From Blastococcus sp. PRF04-17 (GTDB taxonomy: Bacteria > Actinomycetota > Actinomycetes > Mycobacteriales > Geodermatophilaceae), in the NCBI RefSeq assembly GCF_023016265.1, contig NZ_CP095412.1:2852001-2916000 (forward strand): a stretch of DNA of 64,000 bases, read 5' to 3'. How positions within the stretch are numbered: the first letter of the stretch is position 1; each line of letters begins with the position of its first letter. A model generated the notes under the pieces. It ran no database searches. It saw only the letters and a list, made by a program, of their open reading frames with translations, and was not told the DNA's origin. Below, piece after piece: positions 8,293-20,051 of the stretch. The position numbers were made by a program, and so were the translations under genes.

Positions 8293-9752
8293 GGGCCGAC
8301 CCGCTCGGCCGGGGCAGCGATCAGCGGCGGCTCCGGCGGCGGCGCGGCACGGCGCCGGTCCAGGGCCGCGGCCAGCGCGAGCAGGACGAAGAGCAGCTCC
8401 GCTCCGCCGCGCAGCGTGAGGTGCGGGTCGAAGACCATGAGCACCGTCAGCGCCACCGACGCCGCGAAGACGCTCACGCCGACGGCAGCGGCCACCGGCT
8501 CCGGCGCCGTCCACAGCCGCCGGCCGGTCGTGGCCGCGACCGCGACGAGGGCCAGCGTGGCCAGCAGCAGCGGCAGGCCGCCGCTCCAGACCAGCCAGGT
8601 GTAGCCGCTCTCGATGTAGACCCAGTCCCGCCACCACTCGGCGCCGGGCACCCGCGCTGCGGGGCGCACGCCCAGCAGCCAGTTCCAGTCGGCACCGATG
8701 TCGGGCCAGAAGTAGGTCTGCAGGTTCTCCAGCCGGCCGTAGCGCCCGGTCCAGGAGACCGGGAGGCCGCTGCGCGGGTCGGTGTTGCCCAGGCGCGCCT
8801 CGACCACTGGTTGCAGGAGGGGGAGCGCGACGATGCCCACGCCGGTGGCCACCAGCACGGCCCGGCTCAGCGTCCGCGTGGCCACGGTGAAGGCCGCGGC
8901 AGCCACCACGACGCCCAGCAGCACCGAGAACTGGCCCGACGCCAGACCGCAGAGCAGCAGGAAGGCGGCGGCGGCGGTGAGCACGGCCCGGTGCTCCCGC
9001 CCCCGCAGGGCCAGGGCCGCGGCGGCGAGCGCGGCGTAGATCATCACGTCGCCGAAGGCGATCGGGTTGCCGAGCGTCGAGGTGGCCCGGCTGCCGTCGA
9101 TGCTGTAGCCGTCGGCCTCGGGCGGGGTGAGGACGGTCAGGAAGTCGATCACCGGACCGACGCCGACCACCTGCAGCAGGCCGACGGAGCCGACGGCGGC
9201 GGCACCCGCGACCGCGGCCACGAGCAGCCACCAGGCCGCCCGGGCGTCGCGCACGACCAGGCGGACGACGGCGTAGACCAAGGCGAGCTTCCAGAGCGTG
9301 GCGGCGTAGAGCACGTCGTCGGCGGAGATGTCGCGGCCGCGGGCGTACATCCACAGCAGCGGGGTGACCGAGCCGGTGACGGCGACGACCGGCACGAGGA
9401 CGTCCAGGGCGTGCCGGGGCCGGGGCAGCCCGCGGTCCGAGCGCAGCCAGCGCAGCAGCGCCCACAGCGCGACCCCCGCGGCCAGGCCGAGCAGCAGCGC
9501 CTCGTTCAGCCGCACCAGGGGGACGACGGTGCCGCGCTCGACCCCCGCGAGCAGGGGGTTGACCGCCACGAACACCGCCACCGCCGCCAGGGGGAACAGC
9601 GCGCACAGCAGCACCAGCAGCAGCCCGCCGCTGATCACGAGGCCGGCGCCGGGCGCACCCGCCAGCACGGGCGTGGCGGCCAGGGCCACCGCGAGCAGCC
9701 CCGCGGCGGGCCGGAGGAGGTCCCGCGCACCCACGGCGGAGGGCTCAGCCAT
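8289..9752 (-). CDS. O-antigen ligase/polymerase-like membrane protein (Wzy type)
   Basis: 487 residues with about 11-12 hydrophobic helices and the O-antigen ligase/polymerase layout: a large extracytoplasmic loop after the eighth or ninth helix (VEARLGNTDPRSGLPVSWTG, then YFWPDIGADWNWLLG and ESGYTWLVWSGGLP). The segment RATSTLGNPIAFGDVMIYA matches the conserved 'R..GT..nPn.fg' signature of the Wzy_C family. It would polymerise repeat units or transfer glycan at the outer membrane face. It lies between the MurJ-like flippase gene (8-bp overlap) and the GH5 gene (4-bp overlap), consistent with a flip-polymerise-process operon. Confidence 0.82.
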   Translation of the reverse strand: MAEPSAVGARDLLRPAAGLLAVALAATPVLAGAPGAGLVISGGLLLVLLCALFPLAAVAVFVAVNPLLAGVERGTVVPLVRLNEALLLGLAAGVALWALLRWLRSDRGLPRPRHALDVLVPVVAVTGSVTPLLWMYARGRDISADDVLYAATLWKLALVYAVVRLVVRDARAAWWLLVAAVAGAAAVGSVGLLQVVGVGPVIDFLTVLTPPEADGYSIDGSRATSTLGNPIAFGDVMIYAALAAAALALRGREHRAVLTAAAAFLLLCGLASGQFSVLLGVVVAAAAFTVATRTLSRAVLVATGVGIVALPLLQPVVEARLGNTDPRSGLPVSWTGRYGRLENLQTYFWPDIGADWNWLLGVRPAARVPGAEWWRDWVYIESGYTWLVWSGGLPLLLATLALVAVAATTGRRLWTAPEPVAAAVGVSVFAASVALTVLMVFDPHLTLRGGAELLFVLLALAAALDRRRAAPPPEPPLIAAPAERVGP

Positions 9753-11397
9753 GCGCCGCTCCCCCGCGCCGCCGCGCCCGCACCGCGGCGGTGAGCTCGC
9801 GCAGCTCGGGCGTCCGCAGCACCGCGTGCGCGGCGACGTAGCTCGCCAGCCCCACGGCGCCGGCGGCCAGCACGAGCCCGACCGCCGCCGCCTGGCTCGC
9901 CGGGTTCCCGATCAGGGCCATGACGCCGAGCATCGGCGCCAGGGAGACCAGGCCGGCGGTGACCGGCCGGAGCACCGTGCCGCGCCACGATCCCGGGGAC
10001 GGCGCGGCCCCGGCGGGCCGGCCGACCCACCACCACAGCAGCGCTCCGGCCAGCAGGTCGCTGACCGCGACGCTCAGCGCCACCCCGACCAGCAGCGCGG
10101 GCCCGTCGAGGAGCAGGGCGGCGGCCAGCATGCCGGCGATCGCCAGGGCGGCCCGCAGCACGACGGCGCGCAGCGGGTGGGTGCCGTTGCGGCGGGCGTA
10201 GCCGGCCTGGGTGCCGAGGACGACCGCGGACTCCCCCACGACGCCGATACCCAGCCCGACGAGGCAGGCGGTCAGGGCCGCCCGGCCGGTGTCGCCGGCC
10301 ATCTCCCCGAACGCGACGGCGGTGGCCAGCGGGCCGCTGAGCAGCACGTACCAGAGCGCGGCGGGCAGCGTGGCCAGCAGCACCAGGCTCGCCGTGCGGC
10401 GGAAGGTGGCGGCGAACGCGGCGTCGTCGCCGCGGTGGTGCGCCCGCGCCAGGACCGGCAGGGTGGCCGAGGCGACCGGCCGGGCGACCAGGGCGACCGG
10501 CAGGTTGTAGAAGGCGTAGGCCATGGTGAACGCCACCACGCCGCCGGGCACGGCCGCGGTCACGACCAGCACGCAGAGGTACCGCACCGTGGTGGCGGCC
10601 GCGTAGCCGAGCGAGGGCCGCACGAGGCGCAGCAGGTCGCGGACCTCGCCGTCGCGGGCTCCCCGGAACCGTGGCCGCAGCCGCACACCGCAGCGGCGGG
10701 CGCCCTCCCACTGGACGGCGGCGTGCAGGAGCACCGCGCCCGTGGTGCCGGCGCCCAGCAGCGCCACCTCGGCCGTGCCCTGCCCTGCGGTGGCGCCGGT
10801 GCCGAAGACCGCCGCGTAGACCGCGAGCACCGCGACGATGCCCAGGTTCTCGGCGCAGGGTGCCGCGGCGGCCAGGCCGAACCGGCCGTGGGCGTGCTGC
10901 ACGGCGGCGCCCATGCCGGCGACCAGGTACAGCGGCACCTGCAGCAGCAGGAGGGCCAGCAGGAGCCAGGCCGGACCGGTGCCCGGCGCGCGGGCCTCGT
11001 CGGGCACGCCCGCGGTGAGCAGGTCCAGCACCAGCGGCCCGGCGAGGATCGGCACGGCCACGACGGCCAGCGCGGCGAGCACGGCGAGGGTCAGGAAGCT
11101 GCTGGCCATGAACTCGGCCGCGCCGGGGCGGCCGCGGTCCAGGTGGCGGACCAGCGCGGGCACCACCAGCGAGCCGAGCAGCGCGCCGGTGAGCAGCTCG
11201 AAGGCCAGGCTGGGCAGCTGGTTGGCCGCCGCGTACAGGTTGGCGAAGAACGTCGGGCCGAGCACGGCGCCGACCGCGACCACGCGCAGCAGGCCGGTGA
11301 CCCGGCTGACCGTCGTCCACAGGGAGCCGATGGCCGAGTTCGCCGCGACACGGCGCAGGTCGCCGCCGTCGGCGGCGAGGGCGGGGGCGCGGTCCAC
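9745..11397 (-). CDS. MurJ/MviN-like lipid-linked oligosaccharide flippase
   Basis: 550 residues, about 14 membrane helices, with the MOP-exporter signature near the N-terminus: NSAIGSLWTTVSRVTGLLRV followed by FANLYAAANQLPSLAFELLT, as in MurJ. GTG start at 11397, 2 bp from the stop of the Wzz-like gene. MurJ moves lipid II across the membrane, but the location inside a glycan cluster suggests this copy flips the polyprenyl-linked repeat unit. The loop TTTVRYLCVLVVTAAVPGGV and the later arginine-rich loops fit the family; I see no kinase or peptidoglycan-binding extension. Confidence 0.85.
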   Translation of the reverse strand: MDRAPALAADGGDLRRVAANSAIGSLWTTVSRVTGLLRVVAVGAVLGPTFFANLYAAANQLPSLAFELLTGALLGSLVVPALVRHLDRGRPGAAEFMASSFLTLAVLAALAVVAVPILAGPLVLDLLTAGVPDEARAPGTGPAWLLLALLLLQVPLYLVAGMGAAVQHAHGRFGLAAAAPCAENLGIVAVLAVYAAVFGTGATAGQGTAEVALLGAGTTGAVLLHAAVQWEGARRCGVRLRPRFRGARDGEVRDLLRLVRPSLGYAAATTVRYLCVLVVTAAVPGGVVAFTMAYAFYNLPVALVARPVASATLPVLARAHHRGDDAAFAATFRRTASLVLLATLPAALWYVLLSGPLATAVAFGEMAGDTGRAALTACLVGLGIGVVGESAVVLGTQAGYARRNGTHPLRAVVLRAALAIAGMLAAALLLDGPALLVGVALSVAVSDLLAGALLWWWVGRPAGAAPSPGSWRGTVLRPVTAGLVSLAPMLGVMALIGNPASQAAAVGLVLAAGAVGLASYVAAHAVLRTPELRELTAAVRARRRGGAAHG

Positions 11398-11399
11398 GG

Positions 11400-12064
11400 T
11401 CAGGTGGTCCTGCCCCGCCCCCGCCGGAGACGCAGGAGGGCCAGCAGGAGGCCGGCCAGGAAGATCCCGAGGAGCAGCCCGGCGGCGCCCGCGCGCACCG
11501 GGTCGGGGCCGACCGGCTCGTCGAGCACGTCGGAGGGCGCGAGCACGCGCAGCCGGCCGATGTCGGAGGTGACGGCGAGCCGGTCCGCCGAGGCGAGGTA
11601 CCGGTCGACGAGGTCGTCGAGGGTCTCGCGGGCACGCTCGGGGTCGGTGTCGACCAGCTGCACCCGCAGCACGCTGCTGCCGTCGACCGCCTCGACGGAC
11701 AGGTCGTCGGACAGTTCGTCGGCGGGACGGCCGGCGTCCGCGGCCACCTCCTGCACGAGCGGGCGCCGCTGGAGGAGGACCGAATGGGTGGCCATCTCCC
11801 GGTCGACGCCCTCGACGGTGCTGTTGTCCTCCGGCTGGTGGATGAGCTCGACGACGGCCGCGTACTCGGTGGGTTGCCGGGAGGCGAGGGCTGCCGCGGT
11901 GGCGGCCGGCGCGGCGACGAGCGTCAGCAGGACGAGTGCGAGCAGCGCCGTGCCGCGGCGCCGGCGGGGGTCACCAGCGGTGCGCGCACCGACGGCGGCG
12001 GCACCCCGGTGGTGGGCGAGGGCGGGGGGACCGTGCGGGGGGTGAGCGCGTCCGGCCGGGTCAC
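11400..12064 (-). CDS. Wzz-like chain-length protein, apparent frameshift
   Basis: The preferred start is GTG 12064, overlapping the aminotransferase stop (GTGA). That frame gives a short Pro-rich cytoplasmic N-terminus and then breaks; adding one G to the five-G run at 11966-11970 joins it to the frame ending at 11400. The joined protein (~222 residues) has two terminal helices (TALLALVLLTLVAAPAATAA and GAAGLLLGIFLAGLLLALLR) around an extracytoplasmic domain (TEYAAVVELIHQPED, VLRVQLVDTDPERARETLDD). This is the polysaccharide co-polymerase (Wzz/YveK) layout. There is no kinase domain. Confidence 0.7.
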
Positions 12065-13191
12065 GTCGGCCCCCGGCGGCGCCGCAGGACGTCGGCGAGC
12101 GCGTCACGGACGACGTCGACGTCCTCGAGGTCCATGTAGGGGTGCAGCGGGAGGGAGAGGATCTCCCGCGCCGCCTCGCTCGCGCAGGGCAGGGGCCCGT
12201 CGGCCCAGGCGGCGAACGCCGGCTGCTCGTGGCAGGGCACCGGGTAGTGGATGCCGGTCAGCACGCCGCGCTCGGCCAGTCCGGCGCGGACGGCGTCCCG
12301 GTCGGCCACCCGGACGACCAGCAGGTGCCAGGCGCTGTCGACGCCGACGTCGGGCTCGACGATGCGCAGCGGGAGGTCGGCCAGACGCTCGCGGTAGGCG
12401 TCGACGATCTTGGCCCGCCGCTGCGTCCAGGCGTCGAGGCGGGCGAGCTTGGCCGAGAGGACGACGGCCTGCACCGCGTCGAGGCGGCTGTTGGTGCCGA
12501 CGGAGGTGTGCAGGAACTTGTCGTCGGCCGCGCGGCCGTGGTCGGCCAGCGAGCGGATCGTCGCGGCCAGGGCGGCGTCGTCGGTGGTGACCGCGCCGGC
12601 GTCACCGAAGGCCCCGAGGTTCTTGCCCGGGTAGAAGCTGAAGCCGGCGGCCCGGCCGGTGGATCCGGCCCGCACGCCGTTGCGCTCGGCGCCCTGGGCC
12701 TGGGCGGCGTCCTCGACCAGAGCGAGGCCGTGCCGCCGCGCCACCTCGGCGAGGCCCTCGACGTCGGCGACGTGGCCGAACAGGTGCACGGGCACGATGG
12801 CGGCGGTCGACGGGGTCAGCGCCGCCTCGGCGCCCTGGGGGGTCATCAGCAGCGACGTGGGGTCGACGTCGACGAAGCGGGGACGGGCGCCGGCCAGCAC
12901 CACGGCCTCGGCGGTGGCGATGAACGTGTTGGCGGGCACGAGCACCTCGTCGCCGGGACCGATACCCAGCGCCCGCAGGATGAGGTGCAGCGCGTCGGTT
13001 CCGTTGGCCACGGCGACGGCCTCGGCCGTGTCGCAGTAGGACGCGAACGCCCGTTCGAACCGCTCGACCGGGGCGCCGCCGACCCAGGCGTTGCCGTCGA
13101 GCAGCCGGCGCCAGCCGTCCTCCACCTCGGCCCGGATCTCGGCGGTGGTCGGCGCGAGGTCGGAGAAGGGGATGACCCGGTCGTTCACCAT
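12061..13191 (-). CDS. DegT/DnrJ/EryC1-family PLP sugar aminotransferase
   Basis: 376 residues from ATG 13191 (GTG 13188 possible). It shows the fold-type I nucleotide-sugar aminotransferase pattern: VANGTDALHLILRALGIGPG (cofactor phosphate region), VPANTFIATAEAV, PVHLFGHVADV, VEDAAQAQGA, and the PLP lysine in FSFYPGKNLGAFGDAGAV. The family converts keto-sugars to amino-sugars, for example dTDP-3-keto or UDP-3-keto sugars. Paired with RmlB in the same strand block and a Gfo/Idh dehydrogenase upstream, it probably makes an amino-deoxy sugar for the glycan. A TAGCGT at 13196-13201 (minus strand) is a possible -10 for a very short leader. Confidence 0.9.
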   Translation of the reverse strand: MVNDRVIPFSDLAPTTAEIRAEVEDGWRRLLDGNAWVGGAPVERFERAFASYCDTAEAVAVANGTDALHLILRALGIGPGDEVLVPANTFIATAEAVVLAGARPRFVDVDPTSLLMTPQGAEAALTPSTAAIVPVHLFGHVADVEGLAEVARRHGLALVEDAAQAQGAERNGVRAGSTGRAAGFSFYPGKNLGAFGDAGAVTTDDAALAATIRSLADHGRAADDKFLHTSVGTNSRLDAVQAVVLSAKLARLDAWTQRRAKIVDAYRERLADLPLRIVEPDVGVDSAWHLLVVRVADRDAVRAGLAERGVLTGIHYPVPCHEQPAFAAWADGPLPCASEAAREILSLPLHPYMDLEDVDVVRDALADVLRRRRGPT

Positions 13192-13315
13192 TTTGACGCT
13201 ACCCGCTGTTCGCGGCCGGGGTGGGGGCGAGCGCGGGCCGCCCACTCGGTCGGGGGACGGGGCCGACGTGCCCCGCTGACCAGCATCGACCCGGCGCGCA
13301 CCGGATCGCCGGCGG

Positions 13316-14188
13316 TCAGCCCCGCTCGGCCACCGGCGATGCGGCGGGGACGTCGAGGGTCTGCGCGTCGGACTCGCGGCGCAGGCGCCAGGACGCCGGC
13401 AGCACCAGGCGCGGCGCGACACCGACCAGGACGGCGATCAGGAACGCGACGCCGGCCAGCGCCTCGGCGGACTCCTCGACGTACGTGGCGGTGGCGACCC
13501 AGCCGCCGGGGACGACGGCCGACACGGCCGACAGCCCCACCGAGGCGACGGCGTAGCAGCCCAGCGTGCCGAGCACCCGGCGGCGGTCACGGCGCTCGGT
13601 GCGGGTGAAGGACCAGAGCCCGGCCACGACGACGACCGCCGCGACCGCGCTGAGCAGCACGGCGGCGCCGGCCCCGAGGGCGTCCTCGAGGGCGCCGATG
13701 GCCTCGGCGTGCACGGTGCCCCCTGCCTTGACCGAGGCGATGCCGGCCGCGACCACGGCGACGCCCAGCCACCAGGCGCGGCGGCTCTCGGCCTGGGCGG
13801 CCGCGACGACGGCGGCGACCGCCGCGGCGGCGAAGAGGACGGCGACGAACAGGCGGGGCAGGGAGAAGGGGGCGTCCATCGACAGCAGCTGCGCGGTGGG
13901 GCCGGTGGCGCCGTCGAGCCGCAGCACGAAGCCGACGGTCTCCAGCGCCACGGCGGTGGCCGCCAGCGCGATGCCGACGGGCGGCAGCGGGATCGCCCGG
14001 CGCCGGGGCGGTGCGACGGCCGGCCGCTGGGCCACGAACGCGCCGGGCAGGTCGGCGGTGGTCAGCGCGACGCCGGTGCCCGGCGAGCGGCGGTCGGCCA
14101 GCCGGATGCCGCGGCCGATGACGAGGGCCAGCAGGACGGCGACGACCAGCCACACGACCAGTCCGCCCACGACCCAGTGCCACCACAC
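13316..14188 (-). CDS. Integral membrane protein of unknown function
   Basis: About 290 residues if started at GTG 14188 (GTG 14227 is an alternative). It has roughly seven hydrophobic segments and no recognised domain. The N-terminus, WHWVVGGLVVWL...VIGRGIRLADRR, closely resembles the 78-residue protein at 20480-20716 (SWLWVVGAVWVLL...LIGRGVRLADLR), and that similarity is the reason for choosing 14188. It lies between the aminotransferase and rmlD but is not overlapped with either. A role in the envelope is a guess from context only. Confidence 0.6.
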   Translation of the reverse strand: MWWHWVVGGLVVWLVVAVLLALVIGRGIRLADRRSPGTGVALTTADLPGAFVAQRPAVAPPRRRAIPLPPVGIALAATAVALETVGFVLRLDGATGPTAQLLSMDAPFSLPRLFVAVLFAAAAVAAVVAAAQAESRRAWWLGVAVVAAGIASVKAGGTVHAEAIGALEDALGAGAAVLLSAVAAVVVVAGLWSFTRTERRDRRRVLGTLGCYAVASVGLSAVSAVVPGGWVATATYVEESAEALAGVAFLIAVLVGVAPRLVLPASWRLRRESDAQTLDVPAASPVAERG

Positions 14189-14285
14189 ACGGGAATCATC
14201 GGCAGCATGGAGGCGGAACGTGACCACCCCGTCACGGAGAACTCCCGTGTCGCTCCCTCGGGGCGCTGGAGTCCCACGCGCCCCG

Positions 14286-16497
<2,212 letters not shown>

Positions 16498-17246
16498 ATG
16501 AGGGGCGGCACGGTGAACACCGACAACTGGCTTACTCTGATCCTTGGCATGGCCGGGCTTTTTGTCACAGGCGCGGGGGTCCTTGCCGCCTTTGCCGGAT
16601 TCGCCCACCAGAGCAAGCACCGGTCTAGTCGACCACTTTGGATTGGCAGCGGCATCTGCCTTGCAGTCGGCGTGGTTATCGCCCTTGTCGCGCTGCCCGT
16701 TGTGATTTGGGCTCCTGATAGTGAAGCGTCGTCGGGGACCTCACCTACTCCCGATTCGCAGCCCCGATCGACCACGAGTGCAACCTCAATCGGTTCGACG
16801 TCGACATCACGACCCACTGCACCGACGTCGACATCAGACCGATCGACTTCTCCTGAGTCCTTCGCGGTTTCGATGGTTCAATGGTGCAATTGCGGAAGCG
16901 GCGATCGCGAATATGTTGCGGGTGAGTCATTCCACGCGCTCTTCCGCTGGGGCACTAGCGACAGCTGGGATATTGAGAACAGCAGCTGCACGTCGTTGAC
17001 GATGCGAGCCGGCATAAGTGACCTCGCCCATGAGACTTTCCCCGACCCGTCTATAAGCAATGTCACGGTTCGGGGGAGGCCGGTACTGATTGGGATCAGA
17101 CATGGCAAGTATTAGCCGGCGTACCCGTACAGACTCATGAGTTCACACTGCAACCCGGTCTGGTGACAATCTCCGCGAGTGGAGCCTCGGGCGTGATGAT
17201 CAACGGCGACCTGACGTGCACAACCCCAGACGGCCGTCTCCCCTAG
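16498..17246 (+). CDS. Low-GC orphan membrane-anchored protein, apparent frameshift
   Basis: Starts at ATG 16498 (GTG 16513 also plausible). Two membrane helices (LTLILGMAGLFVTGAGVLAA and CLAVGVVIALVALPVVIW), a Ser/Thr-rich linker, and an exported domain with MVQWCNCGSGDREYVAGESF and SSCTSLTMRAG. The first frame stops at 17115. Adding one G to the five-G run at 17072-17076 opens a sensible ~50-residue end (DWDQTWQVLAGVPVQ, LQPGLVTISASGASG, DLTCTTPDGRLP) stopping at TAG 17246. Base composition is clearly lower in GC than the rml genes, suggesting acquisition. No family recognised. Confidence 0.6.
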
Positions 17247-17281
17247 CGTTCACCACCGCTAAGGAGGACCGCGTCGGCAGC

Positions 17282-18567
17282 TAGTGCCGCGGCTGCCAAC
17301 CTTCGCCCTCGTTGGCGACACCCCGGCCGAGGTCCCGCGCTGAGGTCTTGAGCGGGTGCACCGTTTGGTGCATCTGATCCTGTCTTCCCCGCAGGAGATG
17401 CGAGATGGTCGCTCGCGTGCAGGTCCGTCCGGTCAGCAACGACGAGGGCAACAGGCTGCTGCGCATCGTGCGCCGCGGCAGCGGGTCGGTGGTGACCTGG
17501 CGAAGAGCCCAGATGGTGTTGCTCTCGGCGCAGGGGATGAGCGTGCCGCAGATCGCGGAGGTGACGTTCAGCAGCCCCGACCGGGTGCGGGACGTGCTGC
17601 ACAACTTCAACGTTGACGGCTTCGAGTCGCTGAAGCCGAAGTACGCCGGCGGCAGGCCGCCGAAGTTCGATCTGGCTCAACGCGCGGAGATCAAGAAGGT
17701 CGCGCTGGGCCGCCCGGCCGATCACGGGCTGCCCTTCTCCACCTGGAGCCTGTCCAAGTTGGCCGACTTCCTGGTCGCCGAGGGGGTGGTCGACGACATC
17801 TCCCACGAGGGCCTGCGCACGCTGCTGCGCGAGCAGGGCGTCTCCTTTCCAAGCCGTCAAGACCTGGAAGACCAGCACCGACCCTGACTACGAGGCCAAG
17901 AAGAACCGGGTGCTGGAGCTCTACGCCATCGCCGACGGGCACCGCCAACCCGGTCCCGACGATCCGACCGTGGTCATCTGCATGGACGAGTTCGGGCCGC
18001 TGAACCTCCAGCCCCACCCGGGCAAGCAGTGGGCGCCGGTCGCGGCCGGCAAGGGAGTGCAGGACCGGCCGCGCCGGCGTCGTCGACGGGCCACCTACAA
18101 GCGGCCGCACGGCGTGCGGCACCTGCTGGCCGGCTACGACCTGTCCACCGACCGCCTCTACGGCCACGTCAAGATCCGCAAGGGCCGCACCGAGTTCCTG
18201 GCGTTCTGCCGCTACCTGCGCTCCCTCTATCCGCCCGGCGTTCCGATCGCGATCGTGCTGGACAACTTCAGTCCGCACCTGTCCACCAAGACCGACCGCC
18301 GGGTCGGCGATTGGGCCGCGGCGAACAACGTCGAGCTGGCTTACGTGCCGTTCTACGGCTCCTGGCTCAACCGGATCGAGGCCCAGTTCACCGCACTGCG
18401 CTACTTCGCGCTCGACGGCACCCACCATGAATCGCACCACGAGCAGGCGAGCATGATCCGCCGCTACATCGCCTGGCGGAACCGGCACGTCACCGATCCC
18501 AGACTCCGCAAGGTCATCCGCCGAGCCGGAACCATCAAGAGGGCGAAGGTTGCCTGACCCGGCACTA
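17282..18567 (+). mobile_element. Complete IS630-type insertion sequence
   Basis: The element is bounded by inverted repeats of 29 bp with 25 matches: the left end reads TAGTGCCGCGGCTGCCAACC onward from 17282, and the right end, read inward from 18567, begins TAGTGCCGGGTCAGGCAACC. Both share the inner AACCTTCGCCCTC. The flanking TA at each end is the IS630-family target duplication. The transposase stop lies inside the right repeat. The insertion sits between the orphan gene and ugd, disrupting no recognisable gene. Confidence 0.88.
17405..18557 (+). CDS. IS630-family DDE transposase in two overlapping frames
   Basis: The first frame (17405-17887) carries the helix-turn-helix part (RRGSGSVVTWRRAQMVLLSA, MSVPQIAEVTFSSPDRVRDV). 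The second frame, open from about 17850 to 18557, carries the catalytic domain: VVICMDEFGPLNL (first Asp), VLDNFSPHLS (second Asp), WLNRIEAQFT (Glu). The frames join at TCC TTT CCA (17846-17854): reading TTC CAA GCC after a +1 slip restores SFQAVKTWKTSTDPDYEAKK. This is either a programmed +1 frameshift on TTT-C or one extra T. ATG 17405 has AGGAG about 8 bp upstream. Confidence 0.85.
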
Positions 18568-18731
18568 GCCACCACACGGTCACCCTTCGGAACCGAACCT
18601 GCGTCCGCGAGTACAACATCTGATGGAGGCCCGCCTGCGCAGACGCTTCCGCGGAAGCGCCTTGAGCCGCATAACGCGAGGGCGCAGGCGGTTTCTCACG
18701 GACCCCCCGCCGAATGCTTTTCGGAGTGGCG

Positions 18732-20051
18732 TCAGCCGGCGCGGCGGCCCAGGGCGCGGTACTGCCAGCCCGCGGCCGTCCACGCCTCGCGGTCGAGGGC
18801 GTTGCGGCCGTCGAGCACCCGCTTCTGGGCCACGACCTTGCCGAAGATCGCCGGGTCTAGGTCGCGGTACTCCCGCCACTCGGTGAGCACCAGGACGGCG
18901 TCGGCGCGCTCGGCCGCCTCCTCCGGCGTCTCCGCGTAGTCCAGCTGCGGCCACTGGCGGCGGCTGTTCTCGACCGCGGCCGGGTCGGTCACGCGGACCA
19001 CGGCGCCCTGCAGCTGCAGCTGTGCGGCCACGTTGAGGGCTGGGGAGTCGCGGATGTCGTCGCTGTCGGGCTTGAAGGCAGCGCCGAGGACGGCGATCCG
19101 CTTGCCGAGCAGCGAGCCCCCGCAGACCTCGCGGGCGAGCTCGACCATGCGGATGCGGCGGCGCATGTTGATGTTGTCGACCTCACGCAGGAAGGTCAGC
19201 GCCTGGTCGGCACCGAGCTCGCCGGCGCGGGCCATGAAGGCGCGGATGTCCTTGGGCAAGCAGCCGCCACCGAAGCCGAGGCCGGCGTTGAGGAACTTGC
19301 GGCCGATGCGGTCGTCGTAGCCGATCGCGTCGGCGAGGAGCTTCACGTCGGCGCCGGTGGCCTCGCACAGCTCGGCCATCGCGTTGATGAAGGAGATCTT
19401 GGTGGCGAGGAACGAGTTGGCGGCCGTCTTCACCATCTCGGCGGTGGCGTAGTCGGTCTCCACCTTGGGGGTGCCGCGTTCGACGATGACGGCGTAGACC
19501 TCGTCGAGCAGCCGGCGCGCGACCTCGCCGTCCTCACCGGCGGGCAGGCCGTAGACCAGCCGGTCGGGGTGGAGGGTGTCCTGGACGGCGAAGCCCTCCC
19601 GCAGGAACTCCGGGTTCCACGCGAGGATCGCGCCGGGCACCTTCTCGTCGACCAGCGTGGCCAGGCGCGCCGCGGTGCCGACCGGCACGGTGGACTTGCC
19701 GACGACGAGGTCGCCCGGCTCGAGCACGCCGAGCAGCGACTCGGTGGCGCCCTCGACGTAGCGGAGGTCGGCGGCGTACTCCCCGCGCTTCTGCGGTGTG
19801 CCGACGCAGACGAAGTGCACCTTCGAGCCGCGGGCGGCCTCGAAGTCGGTGCTGAAGCGCAGCCGACCAGTGGCCAGCGTGCGCTCGAGCAGCTCCTCGA
19901 AGCCGGGCTCGTGGAACGGCGTCGCACCCTTGGAGAGGGAATCGATCTTCCTCTCGTCGACGTCGACGCCGACGACCTCGTGGCCGAGCTCGGCCATCGA
20001 CGCCGCATGCACGGCGCCGAGGTAGCCGCATCCGATGACCGAGATCTTCAT
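18732..20051 (-). CDS. ugd: UDP-glucose 6-dehydrogenase
   Basis: 439 residues from ATG 20051. The UDP-glucose/GDP-mannose dehydrogenase layout is complete: MKISVIGCGYLGAVHAASMA (NAD+ fold), FVCVGTPQ, GKSTVPVGTAARL, NPEFLREGFAV, AEMVKTAANSFLATKISFIN, the catalytic cysteine in LGFGGGCLPKD (about residue 266), and the C-terminal UDP-binding half with VLGAAFKPDSDDIRDSPAL. It oxidises UDP-glucose twice to UDP-glucuronate, a common acidic sugar donor for capsules. The neighbouring IS630 ends 165 bp beyond its stop. Confidence 0.95.
   Translation of the reverse strand: MKISVIGCGYLGAVHAASMAELGHEVVGVDVDERKIDSLSKGATPFHEPGFEELLERTLATGRLRFSTDFEAARGSKVHFVCVGTPQKRGEYAADLRYVEGATESLLGVLEPGDLVVGKSTVPVGTAARLATLVDEKVPGAILAWNPEFLREGFAVQDTLHPDRLVYGLPAGEDGEVARRLLDEVYAVIVERGTPKVETDYATAEMVKTAANSFLATKISFINAMAELCEATGADVKLLADAIGYDDRIGRKFLNAGLGFGGGCLPKDIRAFMARAGELGADQALTFLREVDNINMRRRIRMVELAREVCGGSLLGKRIAVLGAAFKPDSDDIRDSPALNVAAQLQLQGAVVRVTDPAAVENSRRQWPQLDYAETPEEAAERADAVLVLTEWREYRDLDPAIFGKVVAQKRVLDGRNALDREAWTAAGWQYRALGRRAG

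Noticed and set aside
9328-12045. 905-residue plus-strand ORF
   Set aside because: Runs antisense through three well-supported genes (polymerase, flippase, Wzz) with typical shadow composition.
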